From Budorcas taxicolor (Eukaryota; Chordata; Mammalia; Artiodactyla; Bovidae), in contig NW_026291790.1 of the NCBI RefSeq assembly GCF_023091745.1, positions 124,001 to 188,000 on the forward strand: a DNA stretch of 64,000 nt, in the 5' to 3' direction. A program made the position numbers and the translations under genes. Below, in pieces: positions 22,345 to 34,584 of this stretch; the first letter of the stretch is position 1; every line of letters starts with the position of its first letter. The notes under the pieces are model-generated. The model was not told where the DNA came from and did no database searches. It worked only from the letters and a program-made list of their open reading frames with translations.

Positions 22345-23160
22345 TTGAGATGCGACGGGAACGCCGGGAACTCTTTCCCGACGAAGCAGGGACAGGATCC
22401 CTCATCTCGAGCTGCGAGGCCGAAACGGGGCTCCTCTGGATGTGGGCGGGACCCTCGTGATTCCTCTCGAGTGGAGACGGGTATGTCGGGGAACTTCTTG
22501 ATTTGCAGCAAGGGTGTGAAGGAGCCTTTCGAAGTTCCAGAGCTGAGGTGTGATCCGCCTCGTGACACCTCAGCAGAAATGGGCCTCATCTCGCCTGGAG
22601 GGGAGAACCTCCTGGATTTTCTCGAGTTGCGGCAGGTCTTCTCGAGTTATGACGGGGACCTCAGGGACCCGCTCTGGTGGCCTCAGGAAAGGCCAGTCCC
22701 CATGCGAGGTGCTAGGGGACATCTCGGGATTCCTCTCCCGTCCATGCCGGGGCCTCAGTCCTTGTGTGGAGTCGGGGCCGGTACCTGAGGATTCCTCTCC
22801 AGTATTGCCATGGATATTGGGGTGCTTCTGAGTCTCCCCAGGGGAGTCAGGCCTCGTCTCGAGTGGGGGCATGCACGTGCGCTTTCCTCCCGAGCTACAG
22901 CAGTAGTGTCACGCTTCCTTTCACGTGGATCAAGGGATCTGTGGCTTTCCCTCGAGGCTGTCCCTCGAGGCTTTCCCACGAGGCTTTCCCACAGGGCTGT
23001 GCCACGTGCCACCTTGGTGTGAGTCGATCCTCGACGTGAAAGACGAGCCGGTGAAGGGAAAAGAGGTTCCTCTGGAATGGACTGAGACATCTGGGGGACT
23101 CTTGGAAAGGTGGCACGACCATGGAGTTCCTCTCGCCGTTCCTGTTGAGAGGGCCTCCTC
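22345..23160 (+). repeat. Hybrid monomer M28: six-monomer deletion joint
   Basis: The front matches M10, with GCTGCGAGG near 22,412 and GTTCCAGAGCTG near 22,537. From about 22,648 (GTTATGACGG) it follows M16, including CATGCGAGGTGC. Relative to super-unit A, everything from the middle of M10 to the middle of M16 (4894 bp) is absent. Monomer length stays 816, so the exchange was perfectly in register. Confidence 0.8.
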
Positions 23161-23976
23161 TTGAGATGCGACGGGAACGCCGGGAACTCTTTCCCGACGA
23201 AGCAGGGACAGGATCCCTCATCTCGAGCTACGAGGCGGAAACGGGGCTCCTCTGGATGTGGGCGGGACCCTCGTGATTCCTCTCGAGTGGAGACGGGTAT
23301 GTCGGGGAACTTCTTGATTTGCACCAAGGGTGTGAAGGAGCCTTTCGAAGTTCCAGAGGTGAGGTGTGATCCGCCTCGTGACACCTCAGCAGAAATGGGC
23401 CTCATCTCGCCTGGAGGGGAGAACCTCCTGGATTTTCTCGAGTTGCGGCTGGTCTTCTCGAGTTATGACGGGGACCTGAGGGACCCGCTCTGGTGGCCTC
23501 AGGAAAGGCCAGTCCCCATGCGAGTTGCTAGGGGACCTGTCGGGATTCCTCTCCCGTCCATGCCGGGGCCTCAGTCCTTGTGTGGAGTCGGGGCCGGAAC
23601 CTGAGGATTCCTCTCCAGTGTTGCCATGGATCTTGGGGTGCTTCTGTGTATCCCCAGGGGAGTCAGGCCTCGTCTCGAGTGGGGGCATGCACGTGCGCTT
23701 TCCTCCCGAGCTGCAGCAGTAGTGTCACGCTTCCTGTCACGTGGATCAAGGGATCTGTGGCTTTCCCTCGAGGCTGTCCCTCGAGGCTTTCCCACGAGGC
23801 TTTCCCACAGGGCTGTGCCACGTGCCACCTTGGTGTGGGTCGATCCTCGGCGTGAAAGACGAGCCGGTGAAGGGAAAAGAGGTTCCTCTGGAATGGACTG
23901 AGACATCTGGGGTACTCTTGGAAAGGTGGCACGACCCTGGAGTTCCTCTCGCCGTTCCTGTTGAGAGGGCCTCCTC
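23161..23976 (+). repeat. Boundary monomer M29 ending super-unit B
   Basis: Counterpart of M17 at +9789. Differences noticed are CATGCGAGTTGC versus CATGCTAGTTGC, GACCTGAGGG versus GACCTCAGGG, and GGACCTGTCGGG versus GGACCTCTCGGG. It carries GTGTGGGTCGATCC and GGGGTACTC as expected for a super-unit end, and the next unit again begins with AACTATTTCCCGAAG. Confidence 0.75.
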
Positions 23977-26424
23977 TTGAGATGCGACGGGAACGCCGGG
24001 AACTATTTCCCGAAGAAGCAGGGACAGGATCCCTCATCTCGAGCTAGGAGGCCGAAACGGGGCTCCTCTGGATGTGGGCGGGACCCTCGTGATTCCTCTC
24101 GAGTGGAGACGGGTATGTCGGGGAACTTCTTGATTTGCAGAAAGGGTGTGAAGGAGCCTTTCGAAGTTCCAGAGGTGAGGTGTGATCCGCCTCGTGACAC
24201 CTCAGCAGAAATGGGCCTCATCTCGCCTGGAGGGGAGAACCTCCTGGATTTTCTCGAGTTGCGGCAGGTCTTCTCGAGTTACGACGGGGACCTCAGGGAC
24301 CCGCTCTGGTGGCCTCAGGAAAGGCCAGTCCCCATGCGAGTTGCTAGGGGACCTCTCAGGATTCCTCTCCCGTCCATGCCGGGGCCTCAGTCCTTGTGTG
24401 GAGTTGGGGCCGGTACCTGAGGATTCGTCTCCAGTGTTGCCATGGATATTGGGGTGCTTCTGAGTCTCCCCAGGGGAGTCAGGCCTCGTCTCGAGTGGGG
24501 GCATGCACGTGCGCTTTCCTCCCGAGCTGCAGCAGTAGTGTCACGCTTCCTGTCACGTGGATCAAGGGATCTGTGGCTTTCCCTCGAGGCTGTCCCTCGA
24601 GGCTTTCCCACGAGGCTTTCCCACAGGGCTGTGCCACGTGCCACCTTGGTGTGAGTCGATCCTCGGCGTGAAAGACGAGCCGGTGAAGGGAAAAGAGGTT
24701 CCTCTGGAATGGACTGAGACATCTGGGGGACTCTTGGAATGGTGGCACGACCCTGGAGTTCCTCTCGCCGATCCTGTTGAGAGGGCCTCCTCTTGAGATG
24801 CGACGGGAACGCCGGGAACTCTTTCCCGACGAAGCAGGGAAAGGATCCCACATCTCGAGCTACGAGGCGGAAACGGGGCTCCTCTGGATGTGGGCGGGAC
24901 CCTCGTGATTCCTCTCGAGTGGAGACGGGTATGTCGGGGAACTTCTTGATTTGTAGAAAGGGTGTGAAGGACCCTTTCGAAGTTCCAGAGGTGAGGTGTG
25001 ATCCGCCTCATGACACCTCAGCAGAAATGGGCCTCATCTCGCCTGGAGGGGAGAACCTCCTGGATTTTCTCGAGTTGGGGCATGTCTTCTCGAGTTACGA
25101 AGGGGACCTCAGGGACCCGCTCTGGTGGCCTCAGGAAAGGCCAGTCCCCATGCGAGTTGCTAGGGGGCCTCTCGGGATTCCTCTCCCGTCCATGCCGGGG
25201 CTTCAGTCCTTGTGTGGAGTCGGGGCCGGAACCTGAGGATTCCTCTCCAGTGTTGCCACGGATCTTGGGGTGCTTCTGAGTCTCCCCAGGGGAGTCAGGC
25301 CTCGTCTCGAGTGGGGGCATGCACGTGCGCTTTCCTCCCGAGCTGCAGCAGTAGTGTCACGCTTCCTGTCACGTGGATCAAGGGATCTGTGGCTTTCCCT
25401 CGAGGCTGTCCCTCGAGGCTTTCCCACGAGGCTTTCCCACAGGGCTGTGCCACGTGCCACCTTGGTGTGAGTCGATCCTCGGCATCAAAGACGAGCCGGT
25501 GAAGGGAAAAGAGGTTCCTCTGGAATGGGCTGAGACATCTGGGGGACTCTTGGAAAGGTGGCACGACCCTGGAGTTCCTCTCGCCATTCCTGTTGAGAGG
25601 GCCTCCTCTTGAGATGCGACGGGAACGCCGGGAACTGTTTCCCGACGAAGCAGGGACAGGATCCCTCATCTCGAACTACGAGGTGGAAACGGGGCTCCTC
25701 TGGATGTGGGCGGGACCCTCGTGATTCCTCTCGAGTGGAGACGGGTATGTCGGGGAACTTCTTGATTTGCACCAAGGGTGTGAAGGACCCTTTCGAAGTT
25801 CCAGAGGTGAGGTGTGATCAGCCTGGAGACGCCTCAGCGGAAATGGGCCTCATCTCGCCTGAAGGGGAGAATCTCCTGGATTTTCTCGAGTTGCGGCAGG
25901 TCTTCTCGAGTTACGACGGGGACCTCAGGGACCCGCTCTGGTGGCCTCAGGAAAGGCCAGTCCCCATGCGAGTTGCTAGGGGACCTTTCGGGATTCCTCT
26001 CCCATCCATGCCGGAGCCTCAGTCCTTGTGTGGAGTCGGGGCCGGAACCTGAGGATTCCTCTCCAGTGTTGCCATGGATCTTGGGGTGCTTCTCAGAATC
26101 CCCAGGGGAGTCAGGCCTCGTCTCGAGTGGGGGAATGCACGTAAGATTTCCTCCCGAGCTGCAGCAGTAGTGTCACGCTTCCTGTCACGTGGATCAAGGG
26201 ATCTGTGGCTTTCCCTCGAGGCTGTCCCTCGAGGCTTTCCCACGAGGCTTTCCCTCAGGGCTGTGCCACGTACCACCTTGGTGTGGGTCGATCCTCGGCG
26301 TGAAAGACGAGCCGGTGAAGGGAAAAGAGGTTCCTCTGGAATGGACTGAGACATCTGGGGGACTCTTGGAAAGGTGGCACGACCCTGGAGTTCCTCTCGC
26401 CGTTCCTGTTGAGAGGGCCTCCTC
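23977..26424 (+). repeat. Mosaic monomers M30-M32 (start of domain II)
   Basis: M30 begins like M1 and M18 (identical to M1 through about 24,100), then departs (CTCGAGTGG instead of CTCGATTGG, GCAGAAAGGG). It keeps the GATTCGTCTCC and GGATATTGG end but has a full-length 816-bp tail. M31 has GGATCCCACATC, TTGTAGAAAGGG, CGCCTCATGACACC, GAGTTGGGGCATG and GCCACGGATC. M32 has CTCGGCATCAAAG just upstream, GAACTACGAGGTGG, a CACGTAAGATTTC variant at 26,140 and TTCCCTCAGGGC. M31-M32 pair with M37-M38 at a 4895-4896-bp offset. Confidence 0.65.
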
Positions 26425-28056
26425 TTGAGATGCGACGGGAACGCCGGGAACTCTTTCCCGACGAAGCAGGGACAGGATCCCTCATCTCGAGCTACGAGGC
26501 GGAAACGGAGCTCCTCTGGATGTGGGCGGGTCCCTCGTGATTCCTCTCGAGTGGAGACGGGTATGTCGGGGAACTTCTTGATTTGCAGCAAGGGTGTGAA
26601 GGAGCCTTTCGAAGTTCCAGAGGTGAGGTGTGATCAGCCTCGAGACGCCTCAGCAGAAATGGGCCTCATCTAGCCTGGAGGGGAGAACCTCCTGGATTTT
26701 CTCGAGTTGCGGCAGGTCTTCTCGAGTTACGACGGGGACCTCAGGGACCCGCTCTGGTGGCCTCAGGAAAGGCCAGTCCCCATGCGAGTTGCTAGGGGAC
26801 CTCTCGGGATTCCTCTCCCGTCCATGCCAGGGCCTCAGTCCTTGTGTGGAGTCGGGGCCGGAACCTGAGGATTCGTCTCCAGTGTTGCCATGGATATTGG
26901 GGTGCTTCTGAGTCTCCCCAGGGGAGTCAGGCCTCGTCTCGAGTGGGGGCATGCACGTAAGCTTTCCTCCCGAGCTGAAGCAGTAGTGTCACGCTTCCTG
27001 TCACGTGGATCAAGGGATCTGTGGCTTTCCCTCCAGGCTGTCCCTCGAGGCTTTCCCAGGAGGCTTTCCCACAGGGCTGTGCCACGTGCCACCTTGGTGT
27101 GAGTCGATCCTCGGCGTGAAAGACGAGCCGGTGAAGGGAAAAGAGGTTCCTCTGGAATGGACTGAGACATCTGGGGGAATCTTGGAATGGTGGCACGACC
27201 CTGGAGTTCCTCTCGCCGTTCCTGTTGAGAGGGCCTCCTCTTGAGATGCGACGGGAACGCCGGGAACTCTTTCCCAACGAAGCAGGGACAGGATCCCTCA
27301 TCTCGAGCTACGAGGCCGCAACGAGGCTCCTCTGGATGTGGGCGGCACCCTCGTGATTCCTCTCGAGTGGAGACGGGTATGTCGGGGAACTTCTTGATTT
27401 GCACCAAGGGTGTGAAGGAGCCTTTCGAAGTTCCAGAGGTGAGGTGTGATCCGCCTCGTGACACCTCAGCAGAAATGGGCCTCATCTCGCCTGGAGGGGA
27501 GAACCTCCTGGATTTTCTCGAGTTGCGGCAGGTCTTCTCGAGTTTCGACGGGGACCTCAGGGACCCGCGCTGGTGGCCTCAGGAAAGGCCAGTCCCCATG
27601 CGAGTTGCTAGGGGACCTCTCGGGATTCCTCTCCCGTCCATGCCGGGGCCTCAGTCCTTGTGTGGAGTCGGGGCCGGAACCTGAGGATTCCTCTCCAGTG
27701 TTGCCATGGATCTTGGGGTGCTTCTGAGTCTCCCCAGGGGAGTCAGGCCTCGTCTCGAGTGGGGGCATGCACGTGCGCTTTCCTCCCGAGCTGCAGCAGT
27801 AGTGTCACGCTTCCTGTCACGTGGATCAAGGGATCTGTGGCTTTCCCTCGAGGCTGTCCCTCGAGGCTTTCCCACGAGGCTTTCCCACAGGGCTGTGCCA
27901 CGTGCCACCTTGGTGGGAGTCGATCCTCGGCGTGAAAGACGAGCCGGTGAAGGGAAAAGAGGTTCCTCTGGAATGGACTGAGACATCTGGGGGACTCTTG
28001 GAAAGGTGACACGACCCTGGAGTTCCTCTCGCCGTTCCTGTTGAGAGGGCCTCCTC
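26425..28056 (+). repeat. Dimer unit M33-M34 (1632 bp)
   Basis: M33 has GGAGCTCCTC, GGCGGGTCCCTC, a private CATCTAGCCTGG (26,671) and an end with GGATATTGG, CACGTAAGC and CTCCAGGCTG. M34 has TTCCCAACG, GGCCGCAACGAGG, GGCGGCACCC, GAGTTTCGACG and CCGCGCTGG. The next two monomers repeat the M33-end and M34 pattern at +1632, for example CTCCAGGCTG and GGGGGAATCTTGG, though with many private differences. This is an older duplication than those in domains I, III and V. Confidence 0.6.
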
Positions 28057-29688
28057 TTGAGATGCGACGGGAACGCCGGGAACTCTTTCCCGACGAAGCA
28101 GGGAAAGGATCCCTCATCTCGAGCTACGAGGCGGAAACGGGGCTCCTCTGGATGTGGGCGGGACCCTCGTGATTCCTCTCGAGTGGAGACGGGTATGTCG
28201 GGGAATTTCTTGATTTGCAGAAAGGGTGTGAAGGAGCCTTTCGAAGTTCTAGAGGTGAGGTGTGATCCGCCTCATGACACCTCAGCAGAAATGGGCCTCA
28301 TCTCGCCTGGAGGGGAGAACCTCCTGGATTTTCTCGAGTTGCGGCAGGTCTTCTCGAGTTACGACGGGGACCTCAGGGACCCGCTCTGGTGGCCTCAGGA
28401 AAGGCCAGTCCCCATGAGAGTTGCTAGGGGACCTCTCGGGATTCCTCTCCCGTCCATGCCGGGGCCTCAGTCCTTGTGTGGAGTCGGGGCCGGAACCTGA
28501 GGATTCGTCTCCAGTGTTGCCATGGATATTGGGGTGCTTCTGAGTCTCCCCAGGGGAGTCAGGCCTCGTCTCGAGTGGGGGCATGCACGTAAGCTTTCCT
28601 CCCGAGCTGCAGCAGTAGTGTCACGCTTCCTGTCACGTGGATCAAGGGATCTGTGGCTTTCCCTCCAGGCTGTCCCTCGAGGCTTTCCCACGAGGCTTTC
28701 CCACAGGGCTGTGCCACGTGCCACCTTGGTGTGAGTCGATCCTCGGCGTGAAAGACGAGCCGGTGAAGGGAAAAGAGGTTCCTCTGGAATGGACTGAGAC
28801 ATCTGGGGGAATCTTGGAATGGTGGCACGACCCTGGAGTTCCTCTCGCCGTTCCTGTTGAGAGGGCCTCCTCTTGAGATGCGACGGGAACGCCGGGAACT
28901 CTTTCCCGACGAAGCAGGGAAAGGATCCCTCATCTCGAGCTACGAGGCCGAAACGGGGCTCCTCTGGATGTGGGCGGGACCATCGTGATTCCTCTCGAGT
29001 GGAGACGGGTATGTCGGGGAACTTCTTGATTTGCACCAAGGGTGTGAAGGAGCCTTTCGAAGTTCCAGAGGTGAGGTGTGATCCGCCTCGTGACACCTCA
29101 GCAGAAATGGGCCTCATCTCGCCTGGAGGGGAGAACCTCCTGGATTTTCTCGAGTTGCGGCAGCTCTTCTCGAGTTACGACGGGGACCTCAGGGACCCGC
29201 TCTGGTGGCCTCAGGAAAGGCCAGTCCCCATGCGAGTTGCTAGGGGACCTCTCGGGATTCCTCTCCCGTCCATGCCGGGGCCTCAGTCCTTGTGTGGAGT
29301 CGGGGCCGGAACCTGAGGATTCCTCTCCAGTGTTGCCATGGATCTTGGGGTGCTTCTGAGTATCCCCAGGGGAGTCAGGCCTCGTCTCGAGTGGGGGCAT
29401 GCACGTGCGCTTTCCTCCCGAGCTGCAGCAGTAGTGTCACGCTTCCTGTCACGTGGATCAAGGGATCTGTGGCTTTCCCTCGAGGCTGTCCCTCGAGGCT
29501 TTCCCACGAGGCTTTCCCACAGGGCTGTGCCACGTGCCACCTTGGTGTGGGTCGATCCTCGGCGTGAAAGACGAGCCGGTGAAGGGAAAAGAGGTTCCTC
29601 TGGAATGGACTGAGACATCTGGGGTACTCTTGGAAAGGTGGCACGACCCTGGAGTTCCTCTCGCCGTTCCTGTTGAGAGGGCCTCCTC
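28057..29688 (+). repeat. Dimer unit M35-M36 (1632 bp)
   Basis: M35 has GGGGAATTTCTTG, GCAGAAAGGG, GTTCTAGAGG and CGCCTCATGACACC. It shares CACGTAAGC (28,588) and CTCCAGGCTG (28,667) with M33. M36 carries GGACCATCG, GCGGCAGCTC, CTGAGTATCC and the super-unit-end marker GTGTGGGTCGATCC (29,548), so its distal half belongs to the M17/M29 class. Confidence 0.6.
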
Positions 29689-31319
29689 TTGAGATGCGAC
29701 GGGAACGCCGGGAACTCTTTCCCGACGAAGCAGGGACAGGATCCCTCATCTCGAGCTAGGAGGCCGAAACGGGGCTCCTCTGCATGTGGGCGGGACCCTC
29801 GTGATTCCTCTCGAGTGGAGACGGGTATGTCGGGGAACTTCTTGATTTGCAGAAAGGGTGTGAAGGACCCTTTCGAAGTTCCAGAGGTGAGGTGTGATCC
29901 GCCTCATGACACCTCAGCAGAAATGGGCCTCATCTCGCCTGGAGGGGAGAACCTCCTGGATTTTCTCGAGTTGCGGCATGTCTTCTCGAGTTACGAAGGG
30001 GACCTCAGGGACCCGCTCTGGTGGCCTCAGGAAAGGCCAGTCCCCATGCGAGTTGCTAGGGGGCCTCTCGGGATTCCTCTCCCATCCATGCCGGGGCTTC
30101 AGTCCTTGTGTGGAGTCGGGGCCGGAACCTGAGGATTCCTCTCCAGTGTTGCCACGGATCTTGGGGTGCTTCTGAGTCTCCCCAGGGGAGTCAGGCCTCG
30201 TCTCGAGTGGGGGCATGCACGTGCGCTTTCCTCCCGAGCTGCAGCAGTAGTGTCACGCTTCCTGTCACGTGGATCAAGGGATCTGTGGCTTTCCCTCGAG
30301 GCTGTCCCTCGAGGCTTTCCCACGAGGCTTTCCCACAGGGCTGTGCCACGTGCCACCTTGGTGTGAGTCGATCCTCGGCGTCAAAGACGAGCCGGTGAAG
30401 GGAAAAGAGGTTCCTCTGGAATGGGCTGAGACATCTGGGGGCTCTTGGAAAGGTGGCACGACCCTGGAGTTCCTCTCGCCATTCCTGTTGAGAGGGCCTC
30501 CTCTTGAGATGCGACGGGAACGCCGGGAACTCTTTCCCGACGAAGCAGGGACAGGATCCCTCATCTCGAGCTACGAGGCGGAAACGGGGCTCCTCTGGAT
30601 GTGGGCGGGACCCTCGTGATTCCTCTCGAGTGGAGACGGCTATGTCGGGGAACTTCTTGATTTGCACCAAGGGTGTGAAGGAGCCTTTCGAAGTTCCACA
30701 GGGGAGGTGTGATCAGCCTCGAGACGCCTCAGCGGAAATGGGCCTCATCTCGCCTAGAGGGGAGAACCTCCTGGATTTTCTCGAGTTGCGGCAGGTCTTT
30801 TCGAGTTACGACGGGGACCTCAGGGACCCGCTCTGGTGGCCTCAGGAAAGGCCAGTCCCCATGCGAGTTGCTAGGGGACCTCTCGGGATTCCTCTCCCGT
30901 CCATGCCGGGGCCTCAGTCCTTGTGTGGAGTCGGGGCCGGAACCTGAGGATTCCTCTCCAGTGTTGCCATGGATCTTGGGGTGCTTCTGAGTCTCCCCAG
31001 GGGAGTCAGGCCTCGTCTCGAGTGGGGGCATGCACGTGCGCTTTCCTCCCGAGCTGCAGCAGTAGTGTCACGCTTCCTGTCACGTGGATCAAGGTATCTG
31101 TGGCTTTCCCTCGAGGCTGTCCCTCGAGGCTTTCCCACGAGGCTTTCCCACAGGGCTGTGCCACGTGCCACCTTGGTGTGAGTCGATCCTCGGCGTGAAA
31201 GACGAGCCGGTGAAGGGAAAACAGGTTCCTCTGGAATGGACTGAGACATCTGGGGGACTCTTGGAAAGGTGGCACGACCCTGGAGTTCCTCTCGCCATTC
31301 CTGTTGAGAGGGCCTCCTC
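29689..31319 (+). repeat. Monomers M37-M38 (815 + 816 bp), partner of M31-M32
   Basis: M37 begins with the M1-type GAGCTAGGAGG, then CTGCATGTGG, then switches to M31-type variants (GCAGAAAGGG, CGCCTCATGACACC, GCGGCATGTC, TACGAAGGGG, GCCACGGATC). It is 815 bp because one A is missing in CTGGGGGCTCTTGG (near 30,441). M38 has GACGGCTATGTC, TTCCACAGGGG, CCTAGAGGGG and CAGGTCTTTTCG. M38 is the closest relative of the first monomer type of the tetramer HOR that follows. Confidence 0.65.
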
Positions 31320-34300
31320 TTGAGATGCGACGGGAACGCCGGGAACTCTTTCCCGACGAAGCAGGGACAGGATCCCTCATCTCGAGCTACGAGGCCGAAA
31401 CGGGGCTCCTCTGCATGTGGGCGGGACCCTCGTGATTCCTCTCGAGTGGAGACGGGTATGTCAGGGAACTTCTTGATTTGCAGCAAGGGTGTGAAGAAGC
31501 CTTTCGAAGTTCCAGAGGTGAGGTGTGATCCGCCTCGTGACACCTCAGCAGAAATGGGCCTCATCTCGCCTGGAGGGGAGAACCTCCTGGATTTTCTCGA
31601 GTTGCGGCAGGTCTTCTCGAGTTACGACGGGGACCTCAGGGACCCGCTCTGGTGGCCTCAGGAAAGGCCAGTCCCCATGCGAGTTGCTAGGGGACCTCTC
31701 GGGATTCCTCTCCCGTCCATGCCGGGGCCTCAGTCCTTGTGTGGAGTCGGGGCCAGAACCTGAGGATTCCTCTCCAGTGTTGCCATGGATCTTGGGGTGC
31801 TTCTGAGTCTCCCCAGGGGAGTCAGGCCTCGTCTCGAGTGGGGGCATGCACGTGCGCTTTCCTCCCGAGCTGCAGCAGTATTGTCACGCTTCCTGTCACG
31901 TGGATCAAGGGATCTGTGGCTTTCCCTCGAGGCTGTCCCTCGAGGCTTTCCCACGAGGCTTTCCCACAGGGCTGTGCCACGTGCCACCTTGGTGTGAGTC
32001 GATCCTCGGCGTGAAAGACGAGCCGGTGAAGGGAAAAGAGGTTCCTCTGGAATGGACTGAGACATCTGGGGGACTCTTGGAATGGTGGCACGACCCTGGA
32101 GTTCCTCTCGCCGTTCCTGTTGAGAGGGCCTCCTCTTGAGATGCGACGGGAACGCCGGGAACTCTTTCCCGACGATGAAGGGACAGGATCCCTCATCTCG
32201 AGCTACGAGGCGGAAACGGGGCTCCTCTGGATGTGGGTGGGTCACTCGTGATTCCTCTCGAGTGGAGACGACTATGTCGGGGAACTTCTTGATTTGCAGC
32301 AAGGGTGTGAAGGAGCCTTTCGAAATTCCAGAGGTGAGATGTGATCAGCCTCGAGACGCCTCAGCAGAAATGGGCCTCATCTCGCCTGGAGGGGAGAACC
32401 TCCTGGATTTTCTCGAGTTGCGGCAGGTCTTCTCGAGTTACGAAGGGTACCTCAGGGACCCGCTCTGGTGGCCTCAGGAAAGGCCAGTCCCCATGCGAGT
32501 TGCTAGGGGGCCTCTCGGGATTCCTCTCCCGTCCATGCCGGGGCCTCAGTCCTAGTGTGGAGTCGGGGCCGGAACCTGAGGATTCCTCTCCAGGGTTGCC
32601 ACGGATCTTGGGGTGCTTCTGAGTCTCCCCAGGGGAGTCAGGCCTCGTCTCGAGTGGGGGCATGCACGTGCGCTTTCCTCCCGAGCTGCAGCAGTAGTGT
32701 CACGCTTCCTGTCACGTGGATCAAGGGATCTGTGGCTTTCCCTCGAGGCTGTCCCTCGAGGCTTTCCCACGAGGCTTTCCCACAGGGCTGTGCCACGTGC
32801 CACCTTGGTGGGAGTCGATCCTCGGCGTGAAAGACGAGCCGGTGAAGGGAAAAGAGGTTCCTCTGGAATGGACTGAGACATCTGGGGGACTCTTGGAAAG
32901 GTGGCACGACCCTGGAGTTCCTCTCGCCATTCCTGTTGAGAGGGCCTCCTCTTGAGATGCGACGGGAACGCCGGGAACTCTTTCCCGACGAAGCACGGAC
33001 AGGATCCCTCATCTCGAGCTATGACGCGGAAACGAGGCTCCTCTGGATGTGGGCGGGACCCTCGTGATTCCTCTCGAGTGGAGACGGTTATGTCGGGGAA
33101 CTTCTTGATTTGCACCAAGGGTGTGAAGGAGCCTTTCGAGGTTCCACAAGGGGAGGTGTGATCAGCCTCGAGACGCCTCAGCGGAAATGGGCCTCATCTC
33201 GCCTGGAGGGGAGAACCTCCTGGATTTTCTCGAGTTGCGGCAGGTCTTCTCGAGTTACGAAGGGGACCTCAGGGACCCGCTCTGGTGGCCTCAGGAAAGG
33301 CCAGTCCCCATGCGAGTTGCTTGGGGGCCTCTCGGGATTCCCCTCCCGTCCATGCCGGGGCCTCAGTCCTTGTGTGGAGTCGGGGCCGGAACCTGAGGAT
33401 TCCTCTCCAGGGTTGCCACGGATCTTGGGGTGCTTCTGAGTCTCCCCAGGGGAGTCAGGCCTCGTCTCGAGTGGGGGCATGCACGTGCGCTTTCCTCCCG
33501 ATCTGCAGCAGTAGTGTCACGCTTCCTGTCACGTGGATCAAGGGATCTGTGTCTTTCCCTCAAGGCTGTCCCTCGAGGCTTTCCCACGAGGCTTTCCCAC
33601 AGGGCTGTGCCACTTGCCACCTTGGTGTGAGTCGATCCTCGGCGTCAAAGACGAGCCGGTGAAGGGAAAAGAGGTTCCTCTGGAATGGACTGAGACATCT
33701 GGGGGACTCTTGGAAACGTGGCACGACCCTGGAGTTCCTCTCGCCATTCCTGTTGAGAGGGCCTTCTCTTGAGATGCGACGGGAACGCCGGGAACTCTTT
33801 CCCGACGAAGCAGGGACAGGATCCCTCATCTCGAGCTACGAGGCGGAAACGGGGCTCCTCTGGATGTGGGCGGGACCCTCGTGATTCCTCTCGAGTGGAG
33901 ACGGCTATGTCGGGGAACTTCTTGATTTGCACCAAGGGTGTGAAGGAGCCTTTCGAAGTTCCACAGGGGAGGTGTGATCAGCCTCGAGACGCCTCAGCGG
34001 AAATGGGCCTCATCTCGCCTGGAGGGGACAACCTCCTGGATTTTCTCGAGTTGCGGCAGGTCTTCTCGAGTTACGACGGGGAGCTCAGGGACCCGCTCTG
34101 GTGGCCTCAGGAAAGGCCAGTCCCCATGCGAGTTGCTAGGGGACCTCTCGGGATTCCTCTCCCGTCCATGCCGGGGCCTCAGTCCTTGTGTGGAGTCGGG
34201 GCCGGAACCTGAGGATTCCTCTCCAGTGTTGCCATGGATCTTGGGGTGCTTCTGAGTCTCCCCAGGGGAGTCAGGCCTCGTCTCGAGTGGGGGCATGCAC

Positions 34301-34584
34301 GTGCGCTTTCCTCCCGAGCTGCAGCAGTAGAGTCACGCTTCCTGTCACGTGGATCAAGGGATCTGTGTCTTTCCCTCGAGGCTGTTCCTCGAGGCTTTCC
34401 CACGAGGCTTTCCCACAGGGCTGTGCCACGTGCCACCTTGGTGGGAGTCGATCCTCGGCGTGAAAGACGAGCCGGTGAAGGGAAAAGAGGTTCCTCTGGA
34501 ATGGACTGAGACATCTGGGGGACTCTTGGAATGGTGGCACGACCCTGGAGTTCCTCTCGCCGTTCCTGTTGAGAGGGCCTCCTC
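31320..34584 (+). repeat. Tetramer HOR copy 1 (M39-M42, 3265 bp)
   Basis: M39 has CTGCATGTGG, TATGTCAGGG, GAAGAAGCC, GGGGCCAGAACC and CAGCAGTATTG. M40 has CGACGATGAAGG, GGGTGGGTCACTC, GACGACTATG, TCGAAATTCC, TACGAAGGGTACC and CAGTCCTAGTG. M41 has GAAGCACGG, CTATGACGCGG, CGAGGTTCCACAAG and TTGCTTGGGGG. M42 has GATCTGTGTC, CACTTGCC upstream, GACAACC and GGGGAGCTC. M41 is 817 bp because of an extra G near 33,150. The block is followed directly by a second copy. Confidence 0.8.

Larger units (their letters stand above)
13868..23656 (+). repeat. Super-unit B: 12-monomer variant of super-unit A
   Basis: M18-M22 repeat M1-M5 at +13867. M24-M27 repeat M6-M9 at +14683, so one extra monomer has entered. 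The distal half of M28 and M29 repeat M16-M17 at +9789, so six monomers are missing relative to A. Net 17+1-6 = 12 monomers, 9789 bp. Apart from the two junctions only scattered single changes were noticed, such as GGGGACATCTCGG at 22,716 and GACCTGAGGG at 23,477. The copies are therefore recent. Confidence 0.8.
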
